A stretch of DNA of 64,000 nucleotides from Paraescarpia echinospica (Eukaryota > Annelida > Polychaeta > Sabellida > Siboglinidae). A program made the position numbers and the translations under genes. Below are positions 12,893-31,500 of this stretch, piece after piece. The notes under the pieces were generated by a model that saw only the letters and a list, made by a program, of their open reading frames with translations, ran no database searches and had not been told where the DNA came from. Numbering within the stretch: the stretch's first letter is position 1; every line of letters starts with the position of its first letter. Location of the stretch: assembly GCA_020002185.1 (NCBI GenBank), contig CM034533.1, positions 39,617,648-39,681,647 of the forward strand. The letters are read 5' to 3'.

Positions 12893-15152
12893 TGAGCCGC
12901 AGCTTAACAGAACTTGTTCTATGCATGCCAAAGCGCTACAAACTAAAGATAGTAAAAGTAGAAGCACGAACAACATCATACTCAGAAGAAGACACAGACA
13001 ATTTCTACAACAACGTGGATGAGGCCAACCCACTATACAATGGTGATGGGAGACTTTAAAGCGCAAGTTGGAAAACGAACAAACATTTCGGAAACGGCAC
13101 CAGGCAAATTGGCCTAGATGTGAGAAACGAAAGAGGCGACACCTTGGTAGAATGCGCAACATCAAGAAAGTACAAAATCATAAATACCATGTTTCAGAAG
13201 AAAGCAGGGAGGAGATGGACGTGTCCAAATGGAGAAACGAAGAACGAAATTGGCTACATCCTGACAAACAGGCCAGACATGGCCACTGACGTAACTGTCA
13301 TCAAGCAAGTGAACATCGGAAGTGACCACAGAATAGTAATGAGCAACATCAAACTGGACGTCAAGGCTGAAAAGAAGAAGTTGATGAACAAGAGACCACC
13401 AAGTGCAGATACCACACAAATAGGAACAAAAAAGATCGAATTCCAACTCGAACTGCGAAATCTATTCCATACACTAAAAGAACTAGGCGACATCGACACC
13501 ATGAGCGAAAACACCACTGAGATGATGCAACTAAGTGCAACAAGTGTAGCTAAAGCAATCAACAGACGTGTAAAGACGACGATATCGTCACCGACACGAG
13601 CACTGATGAAGACGACAAGAAAAGGTGAATAACGGCGACCGTAAAAATAAATAGAGTACGTAGAAATATGCAAGACCATCAAAAAGAAAGCAAAGGAGGA
13701 CATCAGGAAGTACAAACAGGAGACCATACGAGAAACGATTAGGTCATCAAAGAGCCTGAAGGAAGCAAGAAGAACACATGCACTAGGCGGAGACAGACTG
13801 ATTACACTTCTAGACAAGCAGGGTAGAGAAATACAAGACCAATATATGATCATGGAACAAAGAGAAGAATTCTACATGGAGCTATACGACAATGAACAGA
13901 GTACCATAATTTACACCGACCCGAAAGAAGTACCAGAGATAACACCATGGGAGGTGAAAACTGCGCTAAGAGATATGAAGAATGGGAAGACATCAGGCAA
14001 CGACCATGTAAACATTGAAACATTACAAGCAGGAGACGATACCATCGCGAAGACGCTGGGTAAGCTGTATACTAAATGCTTATCAGAAAGACGAATACCC
14101 ACCGCTTTGAAGAACGCAAAGATGGTGATAATCTTCAATAAGGGAACTAAGAAAGACTTAAAGAACTACAGGCCGATACGTTTGTTATCAAACATCTTTA
14201 CATTACTCACAAAGATACTAACGAATAGGCTAGAGAAGACACTCGACGAAAACTAACCACGAGAGCAAGAAGGATTTAGAAGCAGGTACTCAACGACAGA
14301 CCACATACACGTCGTAAACCAACTTAAAGAGAAGTACCGAGATTATAATATCCCGCTCTGCATCGCGTTTTTCGACTACGAGAAGGCTTTCGACTCGGTG
14401 CATAATCAAACAATACTGACCTCCCTCCAAGAATAGGTGATAGAAGACGTGTACATCGAACTCCTGAAAGACATCTACACCAACAGCTCGGTGACAGTCC
14501 ACCTACACAAATAGAGCAACAAGGTCAACATCAAGAGAGGAGTACGACAGGGTGACACTACATCGGCTAAGCAGTTTACGACAACATTCGAAAGCGTATT
14601 CCGAAGAATGACCTGGGAAACCAGAGGCTTGAAGATAGACTGAGAATATTTCAGTCATCTTCGCTTCGCCGACGACATACTCATATGCGCTTCTACACAG
14701 CAAGAACTACAAAAACATTGCTGCAGGAGCTAGCTGATGAAAGTAAAAACAAGGTCTGAAGATGAACATTTCGAAGACAAAGGTAATACTAGAAATGACA
14801 CACCAATATATATCAACACGACGCAGATAGAGAACGTTGAAAGCTACTTCTATCTGGGACAGCGATACAGTATCAAAGACAAAAACCAAGACAAGTAAAT
14901 TCAAAGAAGAATCACCACTGGCTGGACAGCATTCGCCACACACCGCGACATCTTCAAGGGTAACTTTGGAACCTGCTTGAAGAGACAATCTACAACTCAT
15001 GCGTACTTCCAGCTATGACATACGGCGCGGAAGCATGTGCACTCACCATCCAGACAAAGAACAAGCTAGCAGCCGCACAAACAAAGATAGAAAGAAGTAT
15101 GTTAGACGTCACATACCGGGAGAGAAAAACAAACATCTGGGTAAGAGAGAAG
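12893..15152 (+). mobile_element. Decayed RTE-like LINE (endonuclease C-terminal half plus reverse transcriptase)
   Basis: Conceptual translation of the plus strand, with several frame changes and stops, follows the order of a non-LTR retrotransposon ORF2. First comes the C-terminal half of an AP-type endonuclease, including NEIGYILTNRPD and the GSDHR motif (SDHR at 13321-13332). A linker follows, then the reverse transcriptase: NYRPIRLLS (14164-14190), FFDYEKAFDSV (14369-14401), RGVRQGD (14536-14556) and the FADD catalytic motif (14665-14676). The thumb region after it resembles GWTAF..HRDIFKGN. Stops at about 14254, 14434, 14512 and 14641 break the frame. The 5' half of the endonuclease is absent, and the copy ends at about 15152 where an inverted-repeat structure begins. 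It encodes nothing functional. The RTE-clade call is inference from motif pattern. Confidence 0.88.
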
Positions 15153-15571
<419 letters not shown>

Positions 15572-16015
15572 TGACGACTGACGGACACTCTCACCGACCG
15601 TGATGTAGCGGCCCGCCTCGTGTCGCCTTGTCGTCTCCGTCTGCGGTGTCGCCCGCAGGCTGACTGACTGTCACACTGACACGAGGCCGGCGACACCTGT
15701 CACTAACCTGTCCACCTGTCCGCGCGACATGCGACATCTGGCGTGGTTGTGATTATGACATGGCGACAGCTTCGTGAAATGGGCCCGAGCAAGTTACTCG
15801 GTGAAATAATAAGTAGTTAGCGGCGACTCGGTGGTCCGCGATGTTGCGCTGGTGGAGAGGCGAGTTCGTCGTATGTAATTGCTTTAATGTACTTAATTAC
15901 GTGTATGTATTGCACAGTATCATCGTGATTTATGGTACATAGGATGTTATACTTATGTGAGCAATGTGATATCAACAAGGGTAACACTATTGTAGTGGTT
16001 TTTTAAATGTATTTA
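15572..16015. other. Unique sequence, no gene recognised
   Basis: Rich in GTCGCC and ACACTGAC-type short motifs near 15600-15700. No gene supported. Confidence 0.5.
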
Positions 16016-16150
16016 TTGTTGTTTTCGTTGTTGTTACTGTTGCCGTTGTTGTTGTTGTTGCTGCTACTGCAGTTGGTATTGATGATGGTTATGATGATGA
16101 CGACGATGATGACGATGATGATGACGATGATGATGACGATGAGTAGGAGG
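16016..16150. repeat. GTT then GATGAC trinucleotide tracts
   Basis: Imperfect GTT triplets (16016-16065) followed by GAT/GAC triplets (16077-16143). Confidence 0.88.
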
Positions 16151-17315
16151 ATGAAACTTTCTAATGTGATGAGGATGGTTTGATGACGACTACGTTATAA
16201 GATAGTGGTGATGATATGAGGTTAATGGTAGTTATGATTGTGACGGCGACGACAAAAATCATCGCAATTTCCACGAATCAAAAGAAGACAGAAAAGCATT
16301 GGGAATAACGTGAAAACTGATACAATTGCAAGGCGACATAAAGCAACATGAGTATACAGCTGTCACACTGTCTCCACGTCAGATAGTGACGTTCCCTGTT
16401 CCCCGTCGCATTCAGTGCCCGAGGTCGCCTTGTCCCACAGTGTGTTTAGATCATCTCACACACACAACGGACATGCGTTTTTGAAGATAGCGCGTTAAAT
16501 TGGTTCTGAAAATAAACGCGAACGTTGTCCGAGCGAGTCTATCTGTTCTATTCGTGTCAAAGGTTTGTCACCGTGTTCCTTGTTGCCGGCACCGAATGGG
16601 GCGGTAATTTGTTAACTTCAACCGACGCAATATCTTTCTAAAGCGGCTATCGCCCGCGAGATCGCATCGCTGAAATACAAGACGTCGTCTCGATGAAACA
16701 CCTGCATATCTGCGAAACGGAGGACCGGTGTTGGTTTACGACAATACGGCTGGCTCTATGGGCATCTTCGTCGATCGTGCCAACAAACCACAAATAACCG
16801 TGAAAGGCCCGTCCGCAACTATCGGAAGCTACGCCCAATTGGCGCCACATTGACAGCGCGACGACTCGGCGATAGTTCCGCAGTAAATTACCGAGCTAAT
16901 ACCAATTGGACAAAAACATGCTATACGCATGTAACCGGCTATTAAAGGTAATAATGACGCCTCGGTGATGCTTAACCGTAGTTTACGTGGCGTTCTTATC
17001 AGCATCAACTAAATTAGCGTGACGCTATACTTAAGTCTTGATTAATATGCGCAACGCTGTAATTTAACTTATTTATGAGGTTAAATGAATCAATTAAACG
17101 CTTCAAAGATTTGCTGTTTTTGACGTACAGTAAAGTTGCTCAAATCGGTTCTAGTAGTAAATTAGTAAGACTTACTATTCTTGCCAATAGTTTTTCATTT
17201 TTATTGCAGAACACGAACTGACAACATGGAGGAATAATATTATTGAATCGCATAAGACAATATCAATTTGCGTTTTCAAGGACGGGATTGAATATATCGT
17301 TGCTGGTGTTAATGG
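16151..17315. other. Unique sequence, no gene recognised
   Basis: No reading frame beyond about 70 codons and no recognisable motif. Confidence 0.5.
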
Positions 17316-21701
<4,386 letters not shown>

Positions 21702-21734
21702 GATGTTTCTGCTCTGGTAACAAAGATTGAATGC

Positions 21735-22240
21735 AGTAATAATAATAATATTAATAAGAAGAAGAAGAATAAGAAGAAGAAAAGAGGAATAACAACAACA
21801 ATAATAATAATAAGAAGAAGAAGAATAAGAAGAAGAAAAGAGGAATAAGAACAACAATAATAATAAGAAGAAGAATAAGAAGAAGAAAAGAGGAATAAGA
21901 ACAACAATAATAATAATAAGAAGAAGAAGAATAAGAAGAAGAAAAGAGGAATAAGAACAACAATAATAATAATAAGAAGAAGATTAAGAACAAGAATAAT
22001 AATAATAAGAAGAAGAAGAACAACAACAACAATAATAAGAAGAAGAAGAATAATAATAATAATAATAATAATAAGAACAACAACAACAACAACAACAATA
22101 ATAATAAGAAGAAGAAGAGGATGAAGAAGAAGAAGAAAAGAAGAAGAAGAACAACAACAATAATAATAATAAGAAGAAGAAAAGAGTAATAAGAACAACA
22201 ACAACAACAATAATATTAATAATAATAAGAAGAAACTAAA
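21735..22240. repeat. (AAT/AAG)n satellite with about 56-bp higher-order unit
   Basis: Triplets AAT, AAG and AAC alternate over 500 bp. The phrase AAAAGAGGAATAA recurs at 21780, 21836, 21886 and 21942 (spacings 56, 50 and 56), so the triplet array was itself amplified in larger blocks. Long Leu/Ile frames on the minus strand are repeat translations. Confidence 0.95.
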
Positions 22241-24317
22241 TAATAATTATTATATTGTCAAACTATTTGCCTGTTTCGTTTTATGAAATGACCCTCCTAG
22301 TCTCCAGGACGAAGGCGTCAACATCTGTAATCAGTTTGTTTGTGTAATTAGAGTTGAAACTGGCGACGAGCTCCGAGACCGACACGTCGTGTGGAGAGAG
22401 AGAGAGAGAGAGAGCGGCCTGCTTGTCTCGCGAGTAATTGTCATTAGAGCGACGAGTCAAACACAACAATAGTGTCAGCGTAATCACATTGCCGTGTGGA
22501 CTTAGCGCCTTTGGGTGAGGACTATATGCCGGCTGGACAGCCTCGTCTGAGACGTTCATCTGAGTATGCTCAGAGAGATGTCAGCTCGGTAGACGCGATG
22601 TCAATAGAATGCAAGACTATTGATGAATTTAATCAATCTCGCGAGGTCCGAATGAAGCTGCAGACTTCAGAATTCCTCTCTGCCAGAGAAAGAACGATAG
22701 TAGAATTGAACAAAATTAATGATGTCCGATTTTATCAATGTTTTAGATAAGTAACGTATCGTTTTGATTTATGATCCACGTTTTTATTTATCAAAATCGT
22801 TTCACTTATAAGCCTCTATTATTTAGAATGTCATGAAACATGTGCACATTATAACTTGCACATAAACATTATCTATTTCGATAGTAGCCGTACGCCAACT
22901 AATTCGCAAATAAAGGCATATACAATGGTATTGACCCACATAATAATAAAACCAATACAGCTGTATATCAATTTATATAGCGTCGTAAATCTAAAAAAAA
23001 TCATTCTGAGGTGATTATATATATAAGTACCCAAGTGATTATTTACATATTTAAGCACCTGTGAATGGACTTTTCTAGATTTACCACTCTATATAAATTT
23101 ACTTATTATTATTATTATTATTAGGTGGGTCAATACCAGTATATACGCATTTATGTGTATGTTTCTATATATTCGTCTTCCCTAAACTTCCACCTTCCCT
23201 ACTGCTTCCCATTAAACCTATCGCGTCGACATGCACAGTGTCCCATAATCGCGTGACAGGTGAATGAGGCTGCGGTCAGGCGGTGATGACTGCGGGATGC
23301 GGGCAGGACATCCAGAATACCCGCATCTGGATAAGGGCGCGCGCGCGCGTGCATCCATCAGTGTCATGATTATAGCTTCTCTTACGGCCGTCAAAAGTCG
23401 ATATTTGCCGGTTGTAAACATTGCCCACAGAACGCCGTCGTATCATACGATCGCATCAAACGAATGTTTGTCGCCGGTGAACCGATTACACAGACCAACG
23501 TCATCCAGTCAAACGTTATTCAAGTGCGTACGCCTAGAGTTGATGACGTTGTTGATTGATTCCAACTAACATATTCCTATTTATATCTGCATGCCCACAT
23601 GTATTCCTCGGTGCCATTTTCTATTTGCTCTTCCAAACAATATTTCCAATTATTCAGGCGTACAATACTACAATTTTGATTTATTTCCATTTATACCAAT
23701 TCCATATTCCAATTTCTTAATCCGTGATAGAATCCAATTCGCACACGTACCATAATGCCATTTATTCGTACGCGCCCTATTCACAGTTTGCATGCGTATA
23801 CAATGTTCCTGGTTATTCACCGTGAATCTAGGATTCTAAGGAGACTAATTGTCAAATACAAATCATCCAGATATTAGTATCACCAACGTATAATATATAC
23901 AGTTGTAATGATAAAGTCGCAATCTATAATATTTAACACAATAATTATTGGAACAAACAATTCCCTTTTTAAAAGGAACAACTTTGGAATCCCCATTTTA
24001 GCCTGCGGCGTGTAATGTACGTTTGCGCGTATAAGTAACATCGGATGTAAGAAAAAGTTTATCCGAATCTCAAGATCCTTATATAGAGGGTCTACGATCT
24101 TATAGAGATTTTCATACATATAATAAGTAACATTTGCGCCCGCCAATAGCCTAACTAATTCAAGAAACCGCGAAGGACCGCAACAGCGCGAATTAAAAAA
24201 ACAATTTACCTCGAGAGAATTCACATCACTGCACTACAGTAATAACAACATTATGCTGGATTTAATTATCTGCATATATGTAATTGGAATGGTAGAAAAG
24301 GATGACAGTAAAACTGT
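22241..24317. other. Unique sequence, no gene recognised
   Basis: An 84-codon plus frame at 22496-22750 has a balanced composition but no recognisable domain, and I leave it uncalled. A short (GA)n at 22393-22413 and (TTA)n at 23102-23123 are the only repeats. Confidence 0.45.
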
Positions 24318-24395
24318 TGTATGTATGTATGTATGTATGTATGTATGTATGTATGTATGTATGTATGTATGTATTTATGTATTTATGTATGTGTG

Positions 24396-24429
<34 letters not shown>

Positions 24430-24490
24430 TGTATGTATGTATGTATGTATGTATGTATGTATGTATGTATGTATGTATGTATGTATGTAT
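24318..24490. repeat. (GTAT)n microsatellite
   Basis: About 43 tetranucleotide units with a TTAT/GTGTATAT interruption near 24374-24400, followed by a short AT tract to 24533. Confidence 0.97.
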
Positions 24491-24533
24491 ATACATATAA
24501 ATATATACATATATGTAATATATATATATATAT

Positions 24534-25640
24534 AATCAATGAATCAAGAATTAATATGTGAAAGTAGCGATATCGTAATTTAGCTTGTGACAAGAAAGAA
24601 CGGAAAAGATAAACATCCCAGCTAGAGTTGTATCCTTTAATAAAATGTTTCCAAAAAAAACGCATTTATAGCAATAAAACGACGATACTTCTCCACCTAT
24701 TGCGAGTTCTGCTGTTCTCTCCCACTATCGGCAGTTAACCTAGGTCCTTTCGAGATGTCTCTCGCTCGACACTGTCTCTCTATTGTTGTCTAACTTCGGT
24801 CTTCTTCTACTGCACACTTCTTTTTTTGTATGACAAATTTGCAAACACATTTACGATGCATCAACTGAACACACAGGCCCTATACACGTACGCGTACACG
24901 CGTGTGGTGTAGTTATTAATTAATTATTCATATAATGTAACCGAATAAGCCACGCGATGCAATTTTACACCCACTATATCTTATTTAGAATAAGCGTTTA
25001 TCTGTAAAAAAAATTGTGTATTATTTGTATGTGTAGTGAAAGTGTCAACGTTTGATTGATGAAGAGAAAGATATATGTGAATTTAGCGACGTAATGACTG
25101 TGTGGCGCCGGACAGACAGGCAGCGACTGGCGGCAGGTGACCGACAGACGAAACGATGGGAAACGATGCCAAGGGAGTTTTTGTTACGGATTACGCTTCC
25201 CGCGTCTTTCCCTCCCCTTTCGGTCCCTTCCCAAATTAAGTCTTAATGGGACCGTGTTTGTTTTCGATTGGGATACACCGAGAAACGACGGGGACGCGAC
25301 CACAGTGATGGAGGCGACCAACCAAGTGAACAGCATTGTAAAGGTGAGGGGAGTTAATTACCGTCAAGTAGACTATCTTCTGACGAATTCTGCGTCGCGT
25401 TTTAGACCAACTCGCGATAAACATTTGTTCAATATACAGCGCCGAAAATTAGGCGTCGGCCTTTTTTGCCAATTCAATTCGCGCTGTCGACAATGCACGG
25501 TCCCCCGTGGTCTCGAGTGGATTTTAACGCCGAGTAAATTTCAACGACACCACTCGACGCTGAGTGGCACGCCTCGCGCGCGCTCTCCGTCAATCACGAC
25601 GCGCCGTCGCCGCGCCGTCCAATGAGCACTGAGTTGGCGT
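24534..25640. other. Dlx upstream flank, no other gene seen
   Basis: AT-rich to about 25050, then increasingly CpG-rich toward the Dlx start. No other exon is recognised. Confidence 0.5.
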
Positions 25641-25827
25641 GGCCTGCGTGACAGTGGTGTGTGTTGATTCGGAGCTCGTGACAGCGGGGTGGATTGTGGC
25701 AGTGCGACTCACCGAACGAGTACAAAATTGGCCAGCGCTCGACGTAAGCGAAACACTCGATCCGTGCACCCGTCCGAGGTAGCAATTGAACTAACTAGAT
25801 CCGCGTTGTCATAGTCACTCGCTCGAA
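25560..25827 (+). promoter_or_regulatory. Probable Dlx 5' UTR / proximal promoter (CpG-rich)
   Basis: A CpG-rich stretch (many CGCG and GCGC steps around 25565-25620) leads directly into the Dlx start codon. No canonical TATA box stands at a clear distance, which fits a CpG-type promoter, but the transcription start cannot be read from sequence alone. Confidence 0.35.
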
Positions 25828-26128
25828 ATGTTGAACATGGTGGGACCTATGGACGGCCTGGAGTCGGAAGTGGCAAACAAGTCGGCGTTTATGGAGATAC
25901 AACAACCAGGAATGCCCGGGATGACACCGTCGCCTTACCAGATGCGCTCCCCCTACCCCGGACAGCACCCCTCGCAGATGGACTCCTTTAACTCAGGGCA
26001 GGCCCGTACGCCCTTAGGATACCCGTTCAGCATGAACTCCATGGCCATGCCGACTTCGGGCTACAACACCCCGAGTCATTTCGCCATGAACCACTACCAA
26101 CCGGCGCCCCCCATCGGTCAGCGGGACG
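25828..26128 (+). CDS. Dlx: Dlx coding exon 1
   Basis: Codes for residues 1-100 plus the first base of codon 101. It contains the Dlx N-terminal motif and a Met/Pro/Ser/Tyr-rich linker ([15 protein letters not shown] and similar). It ends at a perfect GTAAGT donor (26129-26134), phase 1. The open frame runs on 50 nt into the intron, but that sequence has no Dlx character. Confidence 0.94.
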
Positions 26129-27865
26129 GTAAGTACGCGCTGTCAACGCCACTCTCACGCTTCCGTGGCAGTACATAAGTAAACAAAATGGCGCGCCCGA
26201 AAAAACAACTGTTCATAATATATACGGCGCTCAAAACCAGTATGACACGGACCCGGTTTCGGAACTGTTGTAAAATGTCGTTTCCCGTAGGAATAAGAAT
26301 AGTCTGTCACGCTTTGATAATCATTCGATTAATTATTCATTGCCGACGCGTTGACAACACGAGTAAGCAGGCGATAGTCCTCTAAAGTACGTGCTCGTGT
26401 TAGTGTCGTAAATGTTTCGCGATAATATCATTATTGGACTATCATCGTTCATATTATAGCGCTAATTAATGATGGATGTGTACTCCAGAGAAAAACAATC
26501 ACGCGTCGCGCCGAAGAAAATAGCTCAGTAAATACAAAACAAATAAACACATCCTTACATATTAAACACCGTTTAGCTAGTGCATTATACTATTGATCAG
26601 ATCGCGGTAATTTTTAATTAAACAATTACGACGATTTGTGTATTATATGTTTAGAAAACAACGGAAACGTTCTACGAAACAGTAAACCACTAATTATTGG
26701 TGAATAATTATAGCACCAATTTAAGAATCTCAACGACTATTTAATTGCAATTGGACGTATTATTTACATATTCCAGATTCGCGTTTATCGATTTAACATT
26801 GGTTAGCGAAAACGACAGTGACAAACGTTACCTATTTTTTCTAAAGTCTATCGTTAAAGTAAACAAATTTGCAACAAACAAAATCCGTTGATAGGCTCAC
26901 TCCGAAATGAGCGCACTCAATTAGGCTATACACATAAGATCGATAGACAATTTTGCGTGTTTCTATATTTAAAACATCAATATAAACAGTAAACTAGTAT
27001 ATAAATAAACATCATATACATCGCGCGATCAGTTAATAGGTTTTCACGTTAAGATCAAATAGAAATTTCGTTAACGGAATCGTCTGCCTGCGGACACAAG
27101 AGTGCCATTTATTTTGCGTCAGCGTCGACCAGCGACGACGCGACTAAATTGCGTCTTGACGAGATTCGTTCTACAGGTAATGCGTGTTGCCGGCCATCTG
27201 CTTTATATGCGACGCAGGGTGTATATTGTTACGGCACGACGATTGACAGATCAAAGGGACCGGTGTGATTAGTTCTCAAATGTTCGCACGAACGACGAAG
27301 CGCTGAAACGACCAAAACATCGCTCGCACATAACGCGCGCGCACAAAAGTCGCCAAAATGCCACCGAAATTGAATGGACTATTCGTGTGAATGTCCCCTT
27401 TCCGGGCGCGGGCAGTTGTTGGCGTTTCGTGATATTAACGGACGTCCGTCGATGAACATAACCGAATGTCACGCTGACTATATATAAGAAATCGACATTT
27501 ATACCCTGTGGAAGCATTTCTCGTATTACTAAAGTAAAAACCTGGATGTAAAGGCGACGCGGAAGCTGGCACCAAGCGAAAATTGTGTTCTACAAGAATG
27601 GATCATTATGGTTTTTTTCACTATTTGTTTCCATAAAAACACATACCAGTAAGCAATACCAAAGAAGATGTGATATCTCCAAAGAGGTGTTTTATGATAG
27701 ATTTATATGAACCAGATACGAGGTACAAGTGTACGTTGTATTTGTCTATAATGGAACCAAGTTGTTTTTCTTTATTTGTCGTGCGGGTATATTCTATATA
27801 AAACAAAGAAATGGTTGGGGATTTAACAACTTCATTACTGATGTTGTTAAATACTGGTGCGGGGC

Positions 27866-27907
<42 letters not shown>

Positions 27908-28074
27908 ATATATATATATATATATATATTAGTGATATATATTAGTAAAATTGTATTTCTACATAACGGAATTAAACCACAACGTTCTATACAGTTTAGT
28001 TTAACGAACGAAATTAATATGTAATAAGATATTTTATTTTGGTAGATAATAATATATGTACGCCATCATTCTAC

Positions 28075-28114
<40 letters not shown>

Positions 28115-28257
28115 GTTCATCATTCTACCTGTATATATATATAACATAACGGAATTAAACCATAACGTTCTACACAGTTTAGTTTAACGAACGAAATTAA
28201 TATGTAATAAGATATTGTATTTTGGTAGATAATAATATATGTACGCCATCATTCTAC

Positions 28258-28295
<38 letters not shown>

Positions 28296-28533
28296 TCTAC
28301 CTGTATATATATATATATATATATCATTCTACCTGTATATATATATATATATATATACAGGTAGAATGATGGCGTACATATATTATTATCTACCAAAATA
28401 CAATATCTTATTACATATTAATCTCGTTCGTTAAACTAAACTGTGTAGAACTTTATGGTTTAACTTTATTCCGTTATGTAGAAATACAATTTTACTAATG
28501 ATATATGTAAATACATATTATGTAGGTACGTAT

Positions 28534-28566
<33 letters not shown>

Positions 28567-31500
28567 TGGATTACCATATTATACATATCATAATAAATTA
28601 TATACATATATATATATTATACAATATGTAATTAATATATATATATATATATATACACATATATTTATTTATTTATATTATAACATGTAGGTACATGCTT
28701 TTAAAATAAATGCTGAATTAATTTATCTTCCCCTGACAACCAAAATTTTAAACTAAGAAGAAACCGAAACGAAGGATCGGACTGCAAGAATTAACGGTGC
28801 GAAATATGACCACTGACGTGCATGTTTCTCTCGGACAGACAAGTCGCAGCTGGACGACCAACTGCGCGTGAACGGAAAAGGGAAGAAGATGCGTAAGCCG
28901 CGGACGATCTACTCCAGTTTGCAGCTGCAGCAGTTGAACCGTCGTTTCCAGCGCACGCAGTACCTCGCCCTGCCGGAGCGGGCGGAGTTAGCGGCCTCCC
29001 TCGGACTCACCCAGACCCAGGTAAGCACCGCCGGGATGTCCGGGCTTCGGGGAACACGTCCGTTGATTGGGCAATCGATGGAATGTTCGATAATTGCAGC
29101 CGATAAATTAATTCGCAGGTGAATCCTTTTAGCAAGTCTTCGACAGCAAGCCCTATTTTCTCATTCACACCAGAAGGATTGCAAATTGGTGGTGATGTCA
29201 TAATTGACTAGGGCGCACAAACGATAAAGTGGGGTATCTAGTCGGTTGTGTCTAAATTAGGATGTCGTTATTATTCGTTGTTGTCGCGGAGTTAAAGCTG
29301 TGGCGTTCTGAAACGACATTCTCTTAAGACGTGTGTACTCAAATTGCAATGCTCATAGAGATAGTCAGTTGTTACACAAATGTACTTAAACCCGTATCCT
29401 GGGAAGAAGAGTTGATTATCGGTGTTGGCAAAACGAATAATGATTCTGTAGTCTAATTGAGTCACCCCCGAACGTAGACATACGGCCATATTTGAGAAAT
29501 ACGACTTAGCACGACTGTCGCGATGACACCCGTATGTCGTAGGACGCAGTAACAATTTTACCGGCTCGTTCCTCTCGTAACCCAGCGAATTTATCGCTTT
29601 ACGTTCACGTGTAAACCGTAATTAGCCGCTGGCATGAAGGAAGTGCGAATTATTAAGTGCCAAGTCTATCGTTGGTCAGGTAGCGCGGCGGGCCAGCCGC
29701 TTAGCGAGCGTGAAACGACATCTATGTAGGCAGGCGAAAGCAAGGGGAGGGAACGCGTTGGCCGGGGAGGCTAGACAGACGGGGACGCGTCTCCAGTAGA
29801 TTGACCCATCGACATTGATAGAGTCCGCAATTAGCAAGACTTCTTCAATAGCCATTTCGATGTCCCATCATCGCCGGCGGCACTGCTTAATTTGGTCGCG
29901 TCCATTAAACGTCCATCGTGGGGTCGGTTCCGAGGCACATGATTTATGCAGTCGAAATTCGGCGCGCGCTTGGTTTTAAACGTTGGCCGACTTTAATTAG
30001 TTTTTGAGTAAAAACGTCGTCTAAATAGAGAGCGGCGTTCGAGAAGCGCGCGCGCGCCGCGGACGGATATGTTAATGTGCCTGGGCCGTGCTTGATTTGA
30101 GCGCGCGGTAATCAATTTCTACGGCATTGTCGCTGTATTTACACAGGCTGTGTTGGGGCGCGCTGCGCTGACAAGCCGAAATTAACCATTAAATCACTTG
30201 TTCATTTCAAGTTCATTAATGGCGTAACCTGTCCATGGGGATCGCTGCGCGACCGTTTCAAACACGACGTGTCCAGTTCTGTGGCAGCGCTACAAAGCAC
30301 CCTAAGTCTAGGGAGGTGACTGTAGCATTGCCCCGAGGTGCAGGGCAGCGAACCTCTTCCCATGGGAGCGACGGACTTTGTTCTCCGAACCGTAATGACT
30401 CGATATTTGACAACATATAAGTGAACGATTCGAATCCGTCAATACGTGCTGGCAGCACAGTCGCGTGCAGTGTATCTTGCGGAAACATACGGTGAATGGG
30501 CAGTGTTTTAAGAACATTTACAATGTAAATATTTTATTCAAATAAATTATTTTGACGACGTACAATAATAATAATACATTATTGAAATAAATGTATATAT
30601 TATTATACATTATATGTAATATTAATTATATATATAATATTATATATATATATATACTATTATATATATATATATATATATATATAATAGTACATATAAT
30701 ATTATATATAAATAATATTACACATAATGTATAATATATATATATATATATATAATTTCCAATATAATATAGCTAAAATTGGTTGACATGACACGCAGCA
30801 ACATTCTGTACGTGTAAATTATGATGTAAAATCTGGCAGTGTCTATTCATTGTGGTCAATAATCTACACACACTTTAACTAGACAAGACCGAAACAAAAG
30901 TGTACATATACGAAGGATATCATTCCATAGGTGTCGGTGCGTTGCCTGCTCAATATGTCAGCGTATATTGTTTGCAAATTGGTGTATCGTTATGCGAGCT
31001 GATCGCATCATAATCGCCCTTCGACGATTACGTATTGACAACGGCGGTTGATCGTCACTAATATTACGACAATACCGCGCCGTGCGTATTGGACATACGC
31101 TACACTTAAGCGCCAACGCAACAATCGACCCGCTCACGAAATAAGCAGATACTCGAGTATGCCACAGTCTACCAGATAAATCAAATAGACATCAACGAAC
31201 AGCAAAAAACTCGCACTCCCACTAAGTAGCCTGTGCGCACAAACAACAGTTTACAGGTTTTGTACGATGAGAGAACTACAGAAATATGTTGTAACTTCAA
31301 CAAATACAATATGGCGTGTTTTACTTAAACGTAATTGTTCGATTTAACAAAACGACCTGTCATTTGTATGATAATTACAGTAGTGTAACAATGTGGATGA
31401 GAACATGCCCAAAACCTTAACATGTTTAATTACATATTAACTGTATTCAAAACACATTTGTGTCACCATAGAATGATACGTGTGTATTATTTAAACGGCG

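Larger units (their letters stand above)
26129..28838 (+). other. Dlx intron 1 (2,710 bp)
   Basis: It begins GTAAGT and ends TCTCTCGGACAG. Its left 1.7 kb is unique AT-rich sequence without a recognised exon. From 27867 it holds AT tracts and a fold-back element with about 146-bp arms. The splice joins codon 101 as G|AC (Asp), keeping frame. Confidence 0.9.

Noticed and set aside
22496..22750. 84-codon frame with protein-like composition
   Set aside because: No known motif or splice-supported extension; too short to accept alone.
30420..30440. GATTCGAATCC, resembling a tRNA box B
   Set aside because: No box A at suitable distance on either strand and no foldable cloverleaf.
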